Positions 35,478 through 47,072 of a stretch of 64,000 nucleotides of DNA are shown here, one piece after another. The position numbers and the translations under genes were made by a program. Numbering within the stretch: position 1 is the first letter of the stretch; every line of letters begins with the position of its first letter. The notes beneath the pieces were generated by a model, which was given only the letters and a program-made list of their open reading frames with translations, made no database searches and was not told the origin of the DNA. This DNA comes from Cliona cf. orientalis (lineage: Eukaryota; Porifera; Demospongiae; Clionaida; Clionaidae), in the NCBI GenBank assembly GCA_963930775.1, contig OZ005695.1, positions 1,612,001 through 1,676,000 on the forward strand, in the 5' to 3' direction.

Positions 35478-37994
35478 CTATGATTTTGCTCCGTAGACAT
35501 TTGCATACATCAGTATACGTTGGACCTCTGCTTCATCCGTAGCTGGTCGCTGCCTGTTCTTATAGCACCAGGCCACTAGCGCATACACTGCAAGTCCCAC
35601 AACTCCAACTGAGAGAAGTACGACACAGAACAGGGACCAGGTAGTGATGAAAGCATGTTTGACATGAATGGGGTAGACAAAGTATATGGTGGATCCGATA
35701 GCACTGAAGACTCCGTAGATCAGGTAGAACATTCCTGTTTGTAGACCCTTCATATTATTGGGAGACTGAGCGTAGATGAACTCTAAACCTGGAATAATTT
35801 TCAATGACAGGAGATACCATTTGCCCTACAAATTGCTTACATAATATGAATGGGTAATCCCATTACACTGTTACACACGTATCAATTCAAGGTAGCCATA
35901 TACCTCAAACTGCAAGCCACAAAAACTGCAACCCACATTCTTTTGTGGCTTGCACATATATATAGCTAGTAGCTCATGCAAACTACCAGGGCTGTAGCCA
36001 TATCTGTAGTGCTACCTGGTCTTTTTCAATGGGTACGAGGCTACTGCGGACCATCCCCAGCTTTTCAATAATAATATTATTATTCAGGATAGAGAAAAGT
36101 ATTGAAAAGCTGGGGATGAGGCTATTGGACTACATAGCGGTTGCCTATAATAAGAAGACTCACTTGATACAAATACAACTGTCTCTCCAATGGATAACAG
36201 TATCATGGGAAGAACCATCAGGTAGAAGAACTGCTGATGAGTCAGATGATCCTGCCGCCACTGAATGAGGCCAGCAACTCCAAACGAGAGCACGTGGAGA
36301 AGATATCCTATTCCAATCTTCAGCCGTATGTTGATCGTTGGTTGTAGGGGTATCAGGAGATGGTTAATGATCGGGAGGATGACTGAAATGATCCCCGTAT
36401 TGATAATCCACATGACATTGTTTGCAAAGTAGTGATGCACGTGTTTATGGGATAGAGCAATTGTTCCATTTATTGCAGCTGTGCTCAGCGTTGAGGACAT
36501 GTATGCAAATCCCTACAGCATAATAATAATACGTACGTACACACATAATATTAGAGGATTCTTGTACTTCAGGTGTGGGGCAGCCACTATTGAAGAGTGC
36601 TGTTCTGAGCTAGCTATATACTAGGTTAAGTATTCAGCCTATCCTCTTACGCCCTCAGTGGCACGGTTCCACACCCGACACATATCTAGCTACCCCACAG
36701 ACTACCAGTCATAATCAAAAATTTAACTTACAGCACCATAAGTGATGAAGTAGCCAAACAGCGACAGAATGAGAAGCAGCATTCGATAGAAAGTCTTCAC
36801 CTCCTCCACCTCTTCACCGCTGAAATCTCCATCATTTTCAGCCTTGGCTAGATCGATCCTTGGCGTCTTTGCTCCTCCATACCTGAATGCCCTTTTCCTC
36901 TTTGGAAATTGGCGCTTGACTCGAGCAGCAAAGCACAGCACTCTGGTCACCGAATATAGGGCATTGCTATGTTGCTTATCCCTTTGGAAGTGATTTCTGA
37001 AGTAGAACAGAACAAGGAGAGCTGCTGTGACTGCCAATAAAGCCGAAAAGTTTTGTACTACGTAATCAATATCCATGTTCCAAGTGTAGGCTTTAGAGTC
37101 TTTACTGTCATCCGAATGTGGAATGAAGGTAGCTATATCAAACACTACGAACAGTATGCATGTGGCAGCGAGTCCAGCAATGTTTCTCACTATGTAGTAG
37201 TAATAAAAGTAGGAGCTGATTTCATCCGATGAAGTGCCTGGACTGAGCTGATCGACGCCAAACAGTATAACCGTACCCTCTACGCTCCCGGAACCTGCAC
37301 TAAACAGCACCACAAATACAACAGCCACAATATACTTAAACACCTCTCCAGCAAGACCATGAGGGATTGAGTGCAAGACACTAAATGCTAGTGTGCTAAT
37401 GGCAAAACCTATCCACAGTAGCCAGAGTCCGATATGGATCACATTATATCTTCCGATGTACGAGTCGGCAATCACACCAGCTACTGGGTAGAACACACGA
37501 CCAGCACTCGAGTAGAGCAGAGAGAGCATAAAGCTTTCTAAGTCAATGAGACAGCCCTGGCACTTATGTTTGAATTTCAGAAGCTGCTTCACTCCTGTCA
37601 GTGCACCAATAAATGAAAATGCTTCAAGAAAGCAGATGATGAAGACGAGCAGCACACCCCTCCCCTTTGGAAAACGACCGCGCATCAGTCGAAGACAACT
37701 AGCCATTCGATTCTTCACCACCATTGATACAAGTGAGGCACGATCTTCTGAGACAGTGTCGCTTTCTCCTTCATCGCCTGAATTCTGTTCATTGCCTGCC
37801 ACCATGGAAGATACTCTTACACATTTGGAGTAATTTCTGGGTCTCTGTCGACGACCGCTTTGCAACAAGGAGAAGTGCTCCCTGTTTTCACCGACCATAA
37901 CACCCGGAGCATCATTGCTGGGAGGAGAGTTCGCCCGCAGATCATGATCCTTGCTACCGTTTGTGGAAGAGCGCCTCTGATTTTTGCTAGCCAT
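35478..37994 (-). CDS. SLC15/POT-family transporter, copy B
   Basis: Three exons: 37994-36732, 36512-36164 and 35788-35478, giving 640 aa. The hydrophilic N-terminus (about 105 residues) ends in FPKGRG before TM1. YPVAGVIADSYIGRYNVIHI and LEFIYAQSPNNMKGLQTGMF are the family signatures. In TM1 the ExxER motif is CxxEA (CFLEAFSFIG): one Glu remains and the Arg is lost. Introns sit at the same positions and phases as in C and D, so B, C and D arose by tandem duplication of a three-exon gene. Conserved cytosolic segment RAFRYGGAKTPRIDLAKAE precedes TM7. An intron hairpin lies at 36053-36117. Confidence 0.9.
36037..36124. repeat. Hairpin element in intron 2 of SLC15-like B
   Basis: ATCCCCAGCTTTTCAATA (36053-36070) is repeated inverted at 36100-36117 around a TAATATTATTA centre. 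The flanks carry GAGGCTA, as in the TAGCCTCGTC hairpin family. Confidence 0.7.
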
Positions 37995-38262
37995 GCACCC
38001 AGCTTGTGCTCAGCTCATTAAGTAGGGGCGTAGGCAAGTGCGCATGCGCAATTTTCATGATTATCTCTACAGTGAGCTATAATATACATCAGTGTGTGGG
38101 CTCAAATACGGAGCACTACAATAGATTACTCCATACATACAAATTATACTACAAATATATTATATAATATCCCTTTTCTCATAGCAGCTGCATGGTCGCA
38201 GTAATTATTAATACTATTATTGAAAGAATGTAGATCTATGCAAAATAATCTAGTATGATGTA

Positions 38263-40479
38263 TTATGCGGTGGAATCAATGATAACATCTTCATACATTA
38301 GTCTACGCTGAGTATCGTGTTCAGATCCGTCCACTGTAGGCCTCTGACGGTTTTTGTAGCGACAGGCTGTTACGATATACACTGCCAATCCTACAATCCC
38401 AATCACAACGAGTATTAGGCACAGTTTTGGTGCCAAATTTCCGTCGTGGTCATGGAGGTTGATTCCAAAGTATAACGTAGACCCAATACCACTGAAGATT
38501 CCGTAGATCAGGTAGAACATTCCAGTTTGTAGACCCTTCATATTGTTGGGAGACTGAGCGTAGATGAACTCCAAACCTGTAAAAGGATTTCATCTGTGAT
38601 GTATAGTTAATCATCACACATCACCTTTACGTAGACCTCAGACTATATATAATATTTTGACTCATTCTTTGTGCTTCATTAATAGTAGCTATATATTACC
38701 TACCTGAAACAAACACAATTGCCTCTGCCGCCGACAAAAGTACAGTAGGCAGAAGCATCCAGTAGAAGAATTGCGAGTCAGTGAGTAGACCTTCTGTGGT
38801 TTTGCTCCACTGGATGAATCCAGCAACTCCAAATGACAAAACGTGCACAGCAAAGCCAACTCCAAGCTTGAATCTCATGTTGATTGTTGGCCAGAAGGGT
38901 ATTATGATGTGATTGATGAGTGGTAGGATGACTAAAGTGGACCCTGTGTTAATTATCAATATGACATTGTTCGTTAAGTAGACCTGATGGTGGCCGTTGA
39001 TCTTTGTGGCTGCTGTGCCTAACTGAGTATTGAAGTAGGCAAAACCCTGTGCAGTGGAAAGATTAATCAAGTTAAAAACACACATGCAAATACAGGATTG
39101 CAGTGTCAGTCATATAGCTAGTCTCATGTCCAGCCCCCTTCTGAATCAATGCAAAACGTAAGAACAGCCCCTTTCAGGTTCAGAGAGGCCTACCCACAAA
39201 TTAATATTACACCAATTAGCTACGTGGATATTTTTTTTATACTTACCGCACCATACGTAACAAAGTACCCAAAGAGTGATAAAAGTAAGAACAGCATTCT
39301 GTAGCAGGTTTTAACATTCTCCACCTCCTCGCTGCTGAAGATACCATCATACTCTCTCTTAGCGAGTTCAATCCGCGGCTTTCTCCCCTCTCCATATCTG
39401 AAAGCTCTGTTGTATATTGGAATTTGACGCTTGACAGTTGCAGCAAAGGTCAGTACATTGCAGATGAGTTTAAGGGCGTTGGAGTGTTGCCTGTCGTGGT
39501 AGAATTGATTCTTCATGCAAAAGAGAATAAGTAATGCAATACTGATCGCTACGAGAGCAAGAACGGACTGAACTGTGTACTGAATGTCAGTATTGATCAA
39601 TGTCACGGTTGTACAATTGCTTAAATCTGATTTTGGAAAGAAATCGATTAAATCAAAGTCGATGAAAAATATCAGGGTAGAGGACATCGCAGCAACATTT
39701 CTTGCCATGTAATAGTAATAGAAATACGAACTCAGTTCATCAGAAGAGGCTCCCTGCGAGAGCTGGTCGACTCCGAAAGGAATGAGAGTAGCTTCTACAC
39801 TTCCAGAGCCAGCACCAAATAGAAGAAATGTAATCGCAACCACAGTGTATCTAGACGACATGGATGTAAGCAAGAAAGTAAACGACAATGAATTAACAGC
39901 AAAACCTATCCACAATAGCCACAGTCCAATGTGGATGACATTGTGTCGTCCGAGGTAGGAATCAGCAATGATGCCGCCGACTGGATAGAACACCCTACCG
40001 GCACTTAAATAAAGAAGAGATAACATAAACCTGCTCAAATCGTGGCCAGAGCTGTTGTCATTATTGCAGTTAGACAGGTCGGGGAGAAGATGTTTAATTC
40101 CATTTAGGGCACCAAAGAAGGCAAATGTTTCGAGAAAGTACAATAAAAAGACAAGAAACACTCCCTTTCCTCTTGGATGACGGTTAAAAATGAGACGGTA
40201 ATAATTGGTCATTCGATGTCTCATTGGTAACGACACACTCAGACTGTTTGAAGCGGCATAATCATTGTTGCCATCTTGGCTTGAAGTAGGTGCCAATCCT
40301 GCTGTCAGTGAATTCACCCTAATCGATTGACTTGCTTGACGTCGACCACTTGAGAGAAGAGAGAGGTGCTCCCTATTATCACCCACGATCGGAGCACTGG
40401 CCGCATCTGTGTCCAGTGGTGCCTGGATGCTTCCAACAGTGGATCGACTGGAGGAATAATGTTCCCGGCGGTCAGCCAT
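38263..40479 (-). CDS. SLC15/POT-family transporter, copy C
   Basis: Three exons: 40479-39247, 39046-38704 and 38576-38263, giving 629 aa. Closest to copy B (SAGRVFYPVGGIIADSYLGR, LEFIYAQSPNNMKGLQTGMF, RAFRYGEGRKPRIELAKRE). In TM1 the ExxER motif reads YxxET (YFLETFAFFG). Start MADRREHYSSSRSTVG is the first ATG. Cytosolic N-terminus about 100 residues, Ser-rich. Family role as for copy A, but proton coupling is doubtful given the missing Arg; could be a facilitator or use another coupling. Copy B lies 268 bases downstream. Confidence 0.9.
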
Positions 40480-40872
40480 CACATCAAAACTTGATCAAAA
40501 TTTGCTTTAGAGTGTTGTCTGCTAGAAATAATAGGGGTAAGGTGGTGGCATACCAAGTGGCTGCTTTCTGTCACTTGTGGTTCGCTAATTAGACTAACAA
40601 TAATTGGTGGTAATTATCGGCTACTTACTGACTGAAGCCTGCCACTATGAAACTAGGCTAGCAACTGCAATAGGTAGCTAGCTCTGAGCTTTGGTACTTT
40701 CAGACAGCGTTCGCGCCGTATCCACTTAGATATGGAATTCATTGATCACATGCACGGTATGTATGTATGGTATCCGCCTCCTTTGCAGCAAACTAAACCT
40801 GCCACGCCCACTCAAGAATCGCATGTGCAGAGCGTTACCTCAGCAGCCTACTAGCTATATCGAATAATAAAT
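40480..40872. other. Upstream region of SLC15-like C
   Basis: It probably holds the copy C promoter. No repeat or gene was recognised. Confidence 0.4.
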
Positions 40873-41460
40873 ATGGCAGCCCTAAATTTTGAACTTTCCT
40901 TCATAAAAATTCTGCAAATTTTAGGATTCGATCTCCTTGTAATTGGAGGAGCAACACTGGCAGCTATGCTGGCAGTGCTCGGACTGGAGTTGTTGCAGCA
41001 GCATGGCTGTACCAGGAGGAGAATGCTTCTCCTTATGTGAACTTCCAGACGTTAAGGTATCATTTACAGTCGAGAAGAAAGAGAAAGGCCACAGTGAATG
41101 TGCAAGGAACAATAGTACAAGAAGAAACCAAATGCATGAGATCTAGTAACAGTGAAGTGGAGGGAGTTGCAAAACGTGTCGTTAACAATGGATATTGGCA
41201 GAGAGGAGACTTACGTACGAACATGTCAGTATCATTTCTTCTACGTGACTCTACGACTCCGGGAAACACTATATATACGTGTGCTAGAAGTACATGGAGC
41301 AAAGGGATTAGATTCAGTCATGCAGCTAGTCTCAAATGAACGTGGCTACCGTGAAACAATTCTTACCTTTGGCACTCGTGTCTGGATTCGTGGATGTGCC
41401 AGGATTGAGGGAGGCACAATATTGATAAACCTAACAAAAATCTGCGAAGAGATTCTCTGA
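40873..41460 (+). pseudogene. Possible MUL1/GIDE-like fragment
   Basis: Three overlapping plus-strand reading frames each carry part of what looks like one protein: a hydrophobic N-terminus from 40873 (LLVIGGATLAAMLAVLGLEL), a middle with ATVNVQGTIVQEET, and an end with RGYRETILTFGTRVWIRGCA. The last two resemble the intermembrane domain of mitochondrial E3 ligase MUL1 (pattern G-x2-ET-x4-G-x5-G). No single frame or GT-AG splicing joins them, and there is no RING domain downstream, so this is at best a decayed host-gene copy. The similarity is from memory and weak. Confidence 0.28.
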
Positions 41461-41476
41461 TCAAATTATCATAAAG

Positions 41477-41539
41477 AATACTGTGATGACATCATGTATG
41501 CTTAGCGCTTATAAGCATACATGATGTCATCACAGTATT
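41477..41539. repeat. Perfect 28-base inverted repeat (hairpin)
   Basis: AATACTGTGATGACATCATG followed by TATGCTTA is repeated exactly inverted after a loop of about 7 bases. It lies 20 bases upstream of a TA-flanked MITE. Confidence 0.9.
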
Positions 41540-41561
41540 TTTTAGTTGACAACTATAGCTA

Positions 41562-41807
41562 TGTGACCTGCTTTGAGAAAAGGGACCACTCGGGATATTT
41601 CATAAAAATTGAGTTTTTGGCATGGATTGATAGCTCTATGTGTGCTGAATCTAATGGTGCAAGTTTCATGAAAAAATATTGATCACAAGCCAAGTTATGA
41701 CCATTTTTATGCACTCGGGTAGGTATATTCGTTTTTCGGAAAATGCGCATTTTTAATTGAAAATGAAAAAATATCCCAAGTGGTCCCTTTTCTCATAGCG
41801 GGTCACA
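41562..41807. mobile_element. Tc1/mariner-like MITE, copy 1
   Basis: Inverted ends of about 38 bases (TGTGACCTGCTTTGAGAAAA left; TGTGACCCGCTATGAGAAAA on the reverse strand at right) are flanked by TA on both sides (41560-41561, 41808-41809). 246 bases, non-coding. A diverged relative lies at about 52268-52507. Confidence 0.75.
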
Positions 41808-42030
41808 TATTATACAGTATAATGGTTAGCATTAAGTTACTATCTATTGATTGAATATATAGAATCCTATAAATCAATGTACAGTCATAATACTAGCAAT
41901 GCCCATGCACAACATTAATTGAGTGATTCTATATGCTCAATCTGATTACCTCCAAGCAGGTGTACATGTACATAGCATAAATGCATCACGCAACAATAAT
42001 AATTATTACAAAATTATACACACAGTCTGT

Positions 42031-44236
42031 CTAACTACTATACAATTGGGATCCGGAGTTCCCAATTCTGTCAGGAAAGTTTAAAGTGCTAACGTTTCCG
42101 TACATCCCCCGCCTCACAGCATCATCTTCAATGTCATCTCTGTCAGTCGGTCTGATGCGATTCTTGTAGAGGCAAGCCACAACCATGTACAGGAGTACTG
42201 ATGCTACTCCAATGCACGTGGCAATGGTACTGGGTATGATTCCACTTCTTGTTTTGTGCTCTTGATTGGCGACAAAGTTACCGTAGAATGTGATGCCAGC
42301 TGCGTTGAATATCCCATACCAAAGGTAGAAAAGCCCAGTCAGTAGGCCTTTCATGCTGTTTGGAGATTGTGCATATATAAACTCTAGACCTGCAGTTATA
42401 ATAACAATGGCAACAGCAAAATTAGGCTGGTTTAGTTTTGCTAGCAAAGTTAACCTATCAATAAAACCACAATAATATAGGCTAGCTACTAATGGCATAC
42501 CTGCAGTGAAGATGTGCATTGAACCAATCGACAAGAAGATCACAGGAATGACTACCCAGAATAGTTTTACCGGCTGATGGCAGCTGAAGCCAGCATCACT
42601 GCAGCTGAAGTCATTCCTTGTAACGACTAGCTGAATGACCAGTGCTGTGATTGGAGAAAGAGCACTGAAAACCACACCTGCACCAATTTTGAGCTTCATT
42701 CGAAATCCTGGAAACAGTGGTATGATTACGTGATTCATTATGAGAACAGAGACCAGGAAAACTGAGTGAAAAAGTAATGTAAAGAGTTCCGATGACAACA
42801 GCTCGGATTTGAGAATAGGGATAGAAGTCGACCTAGAAGCTGCAGATAGCTCCTCTTGTAGAATATTCCATGACTACAATCAAAGATAAGAAAATAATTA
42901 TTATACATGTGAGATAACTAATAATTATGATACTGCCATTCTCAAGCTCCTCCCAGTACTAAATAAAATTAATAATAATTAATGTAATAATATTGTTATT
43001 GCATTGAACTACCATTCCAAATGTCAAGAAAGTTCCACTCAGAGAGAAGATGACCAAACAGATCCGAAGAAATGTCTTAACATCCTCCACCTCCTCGCTC
43101 GTGAAGATTCCGTCATACTTCCTCTTGGCCAACTCAATTCTTGACTTCCTCTCTTCTCCATATCTGAAAGCTCTCCTGTACTTTGGGGGCTGTCGCTTCA
43201 CTGTGGCGGCATAGAAGAGCACATTGATGATCAGTCTAAGAGGATTGCTGTAGTCTTTGTCCTTGAAATAGCGCTGGGAAGTACAGAAGTGCAAAATCAA
43301 GGCAACGGTGATCGAAAGCACGGCAAAGAGAGGATGGATAGTGTGTAGGGTGTACTGCGTGTAGAGATCTTCACTCCATGCATTAAAGTCTGGGTATAAC
43401 TTAATATCAGTAGAGAAGAGCAGGAGAAAGAGTGTAAGCCCAATCAATAAGCCAGCATCTCTGGAGCAGGAATAATAGTAAAAGTATGAGCTCATTTCGG
43501 ATGAGGAAGCACCTTGCTGGATTTGATCAGCACCGAAAGGGATTATGTTCGCTTCAACAGTTGCAGACGAAATGATCAGAAATACGACAGCAAGGATTGG
43601 CAAGACATACTGTTCAACAGTGTGATTGTAGTTCTCACTACCATAGTGATACACCAGGCTCTCGTTGACTGTGATGATCACGAACCCTAACCACATGATC
43701 CAAAGGCCGACCTTGATTGTCTTGTACCGACCCAGCCACGTATCAGCAATGAGTCCTGCAATGGGGTAGAAGATTCGTCCGGCACACCACTGGAAGAAAA
43801 GGAACAAGTACGTCAGATGCCTTCTCTCAGAATGATTGATAACTCTTTCCTTAAGACCATCGAATGCCCCAAAAATAGCAAAGCTCTCGAGTGCATTGAT
43901 AAGCAAAACTATGAATACAGCTCGTCCTTTTGGAAATCGATCACAGAACATCTTCTTACAGCTAACACCACGGCATACATTTGAGTACGTTAGGCATACT
44001 TTACCACAATCTCCAGCACTGATACTCTCATCTTCATCAAGCATCAGGTCAGTAGAATCTTGAGGATCAGAATTATTGATAGAGAGAGACCCACTGCTGC
44101 AAACTGATAAAGAGTTGTTGTTCTGGAGAATTGAAAGTCGTTCATTTGTGATGGGGCGATCCATTTGGCTGTGTCGATGGACACTCAGTCGCCCAGAGGT
44201 GCTCTTTGAAGACAATGATTCTAATGTCTCTGTCAT
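42031..44236 (-). CDS. SLC15/POT-family transporter, copy D
   Basis: Three exons: 44236-43013, 42873-42501 and 42389-42031, giving 651 aa. The last intron (111 bases) is open in frame, so retention would add 37 residues. Signatures: AGRIFYPIAGLIADTWLGRY, LEFIYAQSPNSMKGLLTGLF and RAFRYGEERKSRIELAKRK before TM7. In TM1 ExxER reads NxxES (NALESFAIFG). A cytosolic Cys-rich patch (CGKVCLTYSNVCRGVSCKK) at about 78-96 is absent from B and C. First gene of the tandem array in the transcription direction; CCDC137 lies beyond it in the same orientation. Substrate unknown. Confidence 0.9.
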
Positions 44237-44861
44237 TCTCTTTCTTTCACACTGTAGCTATTGTTATAAGATTCCATGACCTTTGTATATTATTATGCTT
44301 GCACTTTTGTATCATAGAATCCCTGTGAAAGCAATGGTCCATGTTTGGAGCTAGCATTATTTAGTCTTAAATACTCTACTTGCCCTATCAGTGAGTTTTC
44401 CATGTACATGTATGGGATCACAGCATGGTGTACGGATAATGGCACACATGCGACATGTGCTATAATTGTTACAAAAATAATATTTAATATTTGTACAGTT
44501 ATTATACATGTCAGTGGTGTAAGAAGATAATATTTTGGAGTAGGGGGCTGAGAATTGGTAATTGAGCAGCTATACCAAATCTAGGAGGGTCTCCTAGGAA
44601 AAGTTTAATTTTCACATCAATTCTGGTGCATTCTGAGCACATAGGTTGACAGCTATAATATAGATAGCTATTATGAATTTTTGAGACTTATTAAATTTTG
44701 TACCATTTTGTTGCAATGGGCTGAAGTTCAACTGTGACACTCCAATTAAAGGCCTGCTCATATCCAAAACACTTGTCAATGAACATGATTGTATAATTTT
44801 GCTTTACTGATTTGATTATAGCTATATAATTAAAAATAAAATTTATTTGAAAATAGAATAC
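44237..44861. other. Spacer between CCDC137 and SLC15-like D
   Basis: A+T-rich DNA with the CCDC137 3' flank and the copy D promoter. No gene or bounded repeat seen. Confidence 0.5.
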
Positions 44862-46266
44862 TTAAATAGTGTGTTTAGTTCTTGTCTTCTTGATCTGTCT
44901 ATACTGTTCAATAGCTCTTTCTCGTTCAATCTCAATGTCTCTCTGTCTTTTCAGTCCTCCAACCTTGCCAGTAGCCACACCCACTTTAAGCTTACTCTTT
45001 CTCTCGCTGGATTCTAATGTATTCATGAGCAGCAGAGAATGGGCTTTGTTCTTTCTCATCTCCTTCACAGAGCCACGTGGCCTTGCCGCTAGTCGAGGCG
45101 GCTCTTGAACAGTCTCTCCAAAGTAAACCTTATCTGAAACAACAGAGTAGCCACGGTGATTTTATAATACACATAGCTACACTATGTCACAACAATAAGC
45201 CCTTACATTACAGGTGAAAGATCCATGCATACCTTAGCATTGTGGATTATTGTATACATTAATTTTTTATGTACAATATTATAATTATTATACCTTTGAG
45301 GTCGTCAAATTCCACTACTTGTGCTGTTTCATCCAACTCTTCCTCTTCTTTCAGTCCCTTTAGTCTCCTCCGTCTCTTCTCGTAGTACCTGATACAAGAA
45401 GACGAGAAATAATATCAATGTTAGGTTCATTTAAATGAAGTGTAGTGTTTCACTTGGGGGGCCGGGGGCATTAGCTTTGTCTCCACGATACGTCACTATT
45501 TCTATCCCATCCCCCTCGAAAACTTTTAAATGCATCCTCAAAAGTGCTGTCATCAATATATTACGAAGAGACGACTACTGCACATGTATAGGAACACACC
45601 TTTTTCTTCGATTGCTTTGCTTCCTACTTCTCCTGAATGCCTCCATGATCCTAGCATTGCTCTCAACATCGATTCTCTCCAGGTAAGCTTTGAGACTCTC
45701 TCCCTTCTGCCTCTTAAACATTGGCTGCTCTCGTCGTTCCACACCCTTTGTGACGCTGCCACCATTGCCACCATTCACTTTCTCTATCTGTCCCTTCCTT
45801 CTCCTCCTTCGAGTGAGCTCTGATTCTTGACTACCGGGTGTCGCATGTTCGGTCTGTGAGTTGATCTGTTTCAGTCTTTTTGGTTTGCTGGTTTGAGTGA
45901 TTTGTTGGCCACTCTTCAGTAGTCGGCTGAGTGTCTTGGGCATGGGCTGGTCATCAGGAGCTTCAGGAGGAAGGTCGTTGTTCCTAAGGAAAAAAAAGCA
46001 ATTTAGGTTATGATATCAAGTTTCTGAGTAGCCCGAGCTATTCAGTATCAATCTACAGAAGATCTATTCGTTTTTAGAAGCTTAAATTTCACAAAAAACA
46101 TGATTTTTAGTAGCCTCGTCTCGAAGTTAACGTTGGGAGGGACCTTGGGACGAGGCTAGGACTTTCAGCAGATTACAGAGTGAACCCACCTCGGATCAAT
46201 TCTCCTGGGTCCTTTATAGAAGGGATCACAGGCCTTGATCCTTTTGTGCTTGCTCACTCTTCCCAT
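44862..46266 (-). CDS. CCDC137: CCDC137 homologue, nucleolar coiled-coil protein
   Basis: Four exons: 46266-46190, 45983-45600, 45388-45294 and 45133-44862, giving 275 aa (human 289). Highly basic and charged with Lys/Arg/Glu coiled-coil segments. The diagnostic stretch DKVYFGETVQEPPRLAARPR matches human DTVKFGEVVLQPPELTARPQ, and FKRQKGESLKAYLERID matches FKQRKGESDGAYIHRMQ. The N-terminus MGRVSKHKRIKACDPFYKGP is typical of the family start. Known: the human protein is nuclear or nucleolar and chromosome-associated; precise biochemistry unclear. The start codon lies 103 bases from that of OXLD1 on the opposite strand. Confidence 0.9.
46111..46158. repeat. TAGCCTCGTC short hairpin element in CCDC137 intron 1
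   Basis: TAGCCTCGTC and its complement GACGAGGCTA bound 48 bases. The same ends occur at 9392-9429 and 61562-61628. Confidence 0.7.
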
Positions 46267-46369
46267 AATTTTCTAGCTAGCCACGTGGGTACGATGTATA
46301 AATTTCTAGAAGATGCGCACTTGATTTGACCACGCCCACACCTTCCACTTTCAAGAGCATGCGAGGGGA
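46267..46369. promoter_or_regulatory. Bidirectional promoter of CCDC137 and OXLD1
   Basis: 103 bases lie between divergent start codons. It contains CCACGTGG (an E-box) and CCACGCCCAC (a GC-box-like sequence). Function inferred from the head-to-head layout. Confidence 0.6.
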
Positions 46370-46981
46370 ATGAGACATTGGATATGCTGTAGGAATCTCT
46401 GTTTGAAACCACAGAAAGGAGTTCAGTTACCAATTTGGAGAGCTAGTGTCACCACAGATAGACTGCAGTATCGTGATCTCCCCTGCTACAGTTCTCACGG
46501 TGAACTTTTGCTACCTACTCAGCTGAAAAGAAGTCCCGGATTTGATCTAGTTCACTCATTTACACACTCTACTTCCATTTCCTTCTCAAAATACTCTAAA
46601 GCAAAGTCAAAAATTGTCCCCTGCGTACGTAGAATCGTCAGTGCAGCAGTGCGGGTGCCTCACTGTTTTTCGGGACCACGTTCCTATTCCACAAACTCCA
46701 CTAGCGTGTGCCCTCCTCCCACCCCATCTACTCAAGGCCAGTGTCTTCCCTCGTCCGAGTCCGATTCCCATTCTGACCATATTCAGATCCCGGAACCACC
46801 GACCAACTGCTGCATGAGTGGCTGTGCTAACTGTGTGTGGATAACCTATGCACAGGAGTTGGCTCAGCTGTACAAGGACAGTGGAAGGGCGGTGGATAGT
46901 GTTATGAACGCTATCGACGATCCCAGTCTTAAGATGTTCCTGAATCTCGAGCTAAAAGAAAAACTGAATAGTGAAGACTAA
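46370..46981 (+). CDS. OXLD1: OXLD1-like mitochondrial protein (Oxidored-like domain)
   Basis: Single exon, 203 aa. The C-terminal domain (about 142-200) opens with PPTNCCMSGCANCVWITYAQ, the CC-x3-C-x2-C signature of the Oxidored-like family, then an acidic helical tail (PSLKMFLNLELKEKLNSED) as in human OXLD1. The N-terminus (MRHWICCRNLCLKPQKG) is basic without acidic residues, consistent with mitochondrial import. The middle is Ser/Pro-rich and not conserved. Known: human OXLD1 is mitochondrial, function undefined. An upstream ATG at 46359 is out of frame. Confidence 0.88.
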   Translation: MRHWICCRNLCLKPQKGVQLPIWRASVTTDRLQYRDLPCYSSHGELLLPTQLKRSPGFDLVHSFTHSTSISFSKYSKAKSKIVPCVRRIVSAAVRVPHCFSGPRSYSTNSTSVCPPPTPSTQGQCLPSSESDSHSDHIQIPEPPTNCCMSGCANCVWITYAQELAQLYKDSGRAVDSVMNAIDDPSLKMFLNLELKEKLNSED

Positions 46982-47072
46982 TCAAAAGATCTCATAATAT
47001 ACGTGTAGTCAGATCTAACCATAGTACCATATTTTAGCTGTGTGCAGTTTCATCAGTGGATTAGTTATCGGT

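Larger units (their letters stand above)
41461..42030. other. Spacer with hairpin and MITE
   Basis: Besides the hairpin (41477-41539) and the MITE (41562-41807), only A+T-rich 3' flank of SLC15-like D is visible. Confidence 0.55.
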
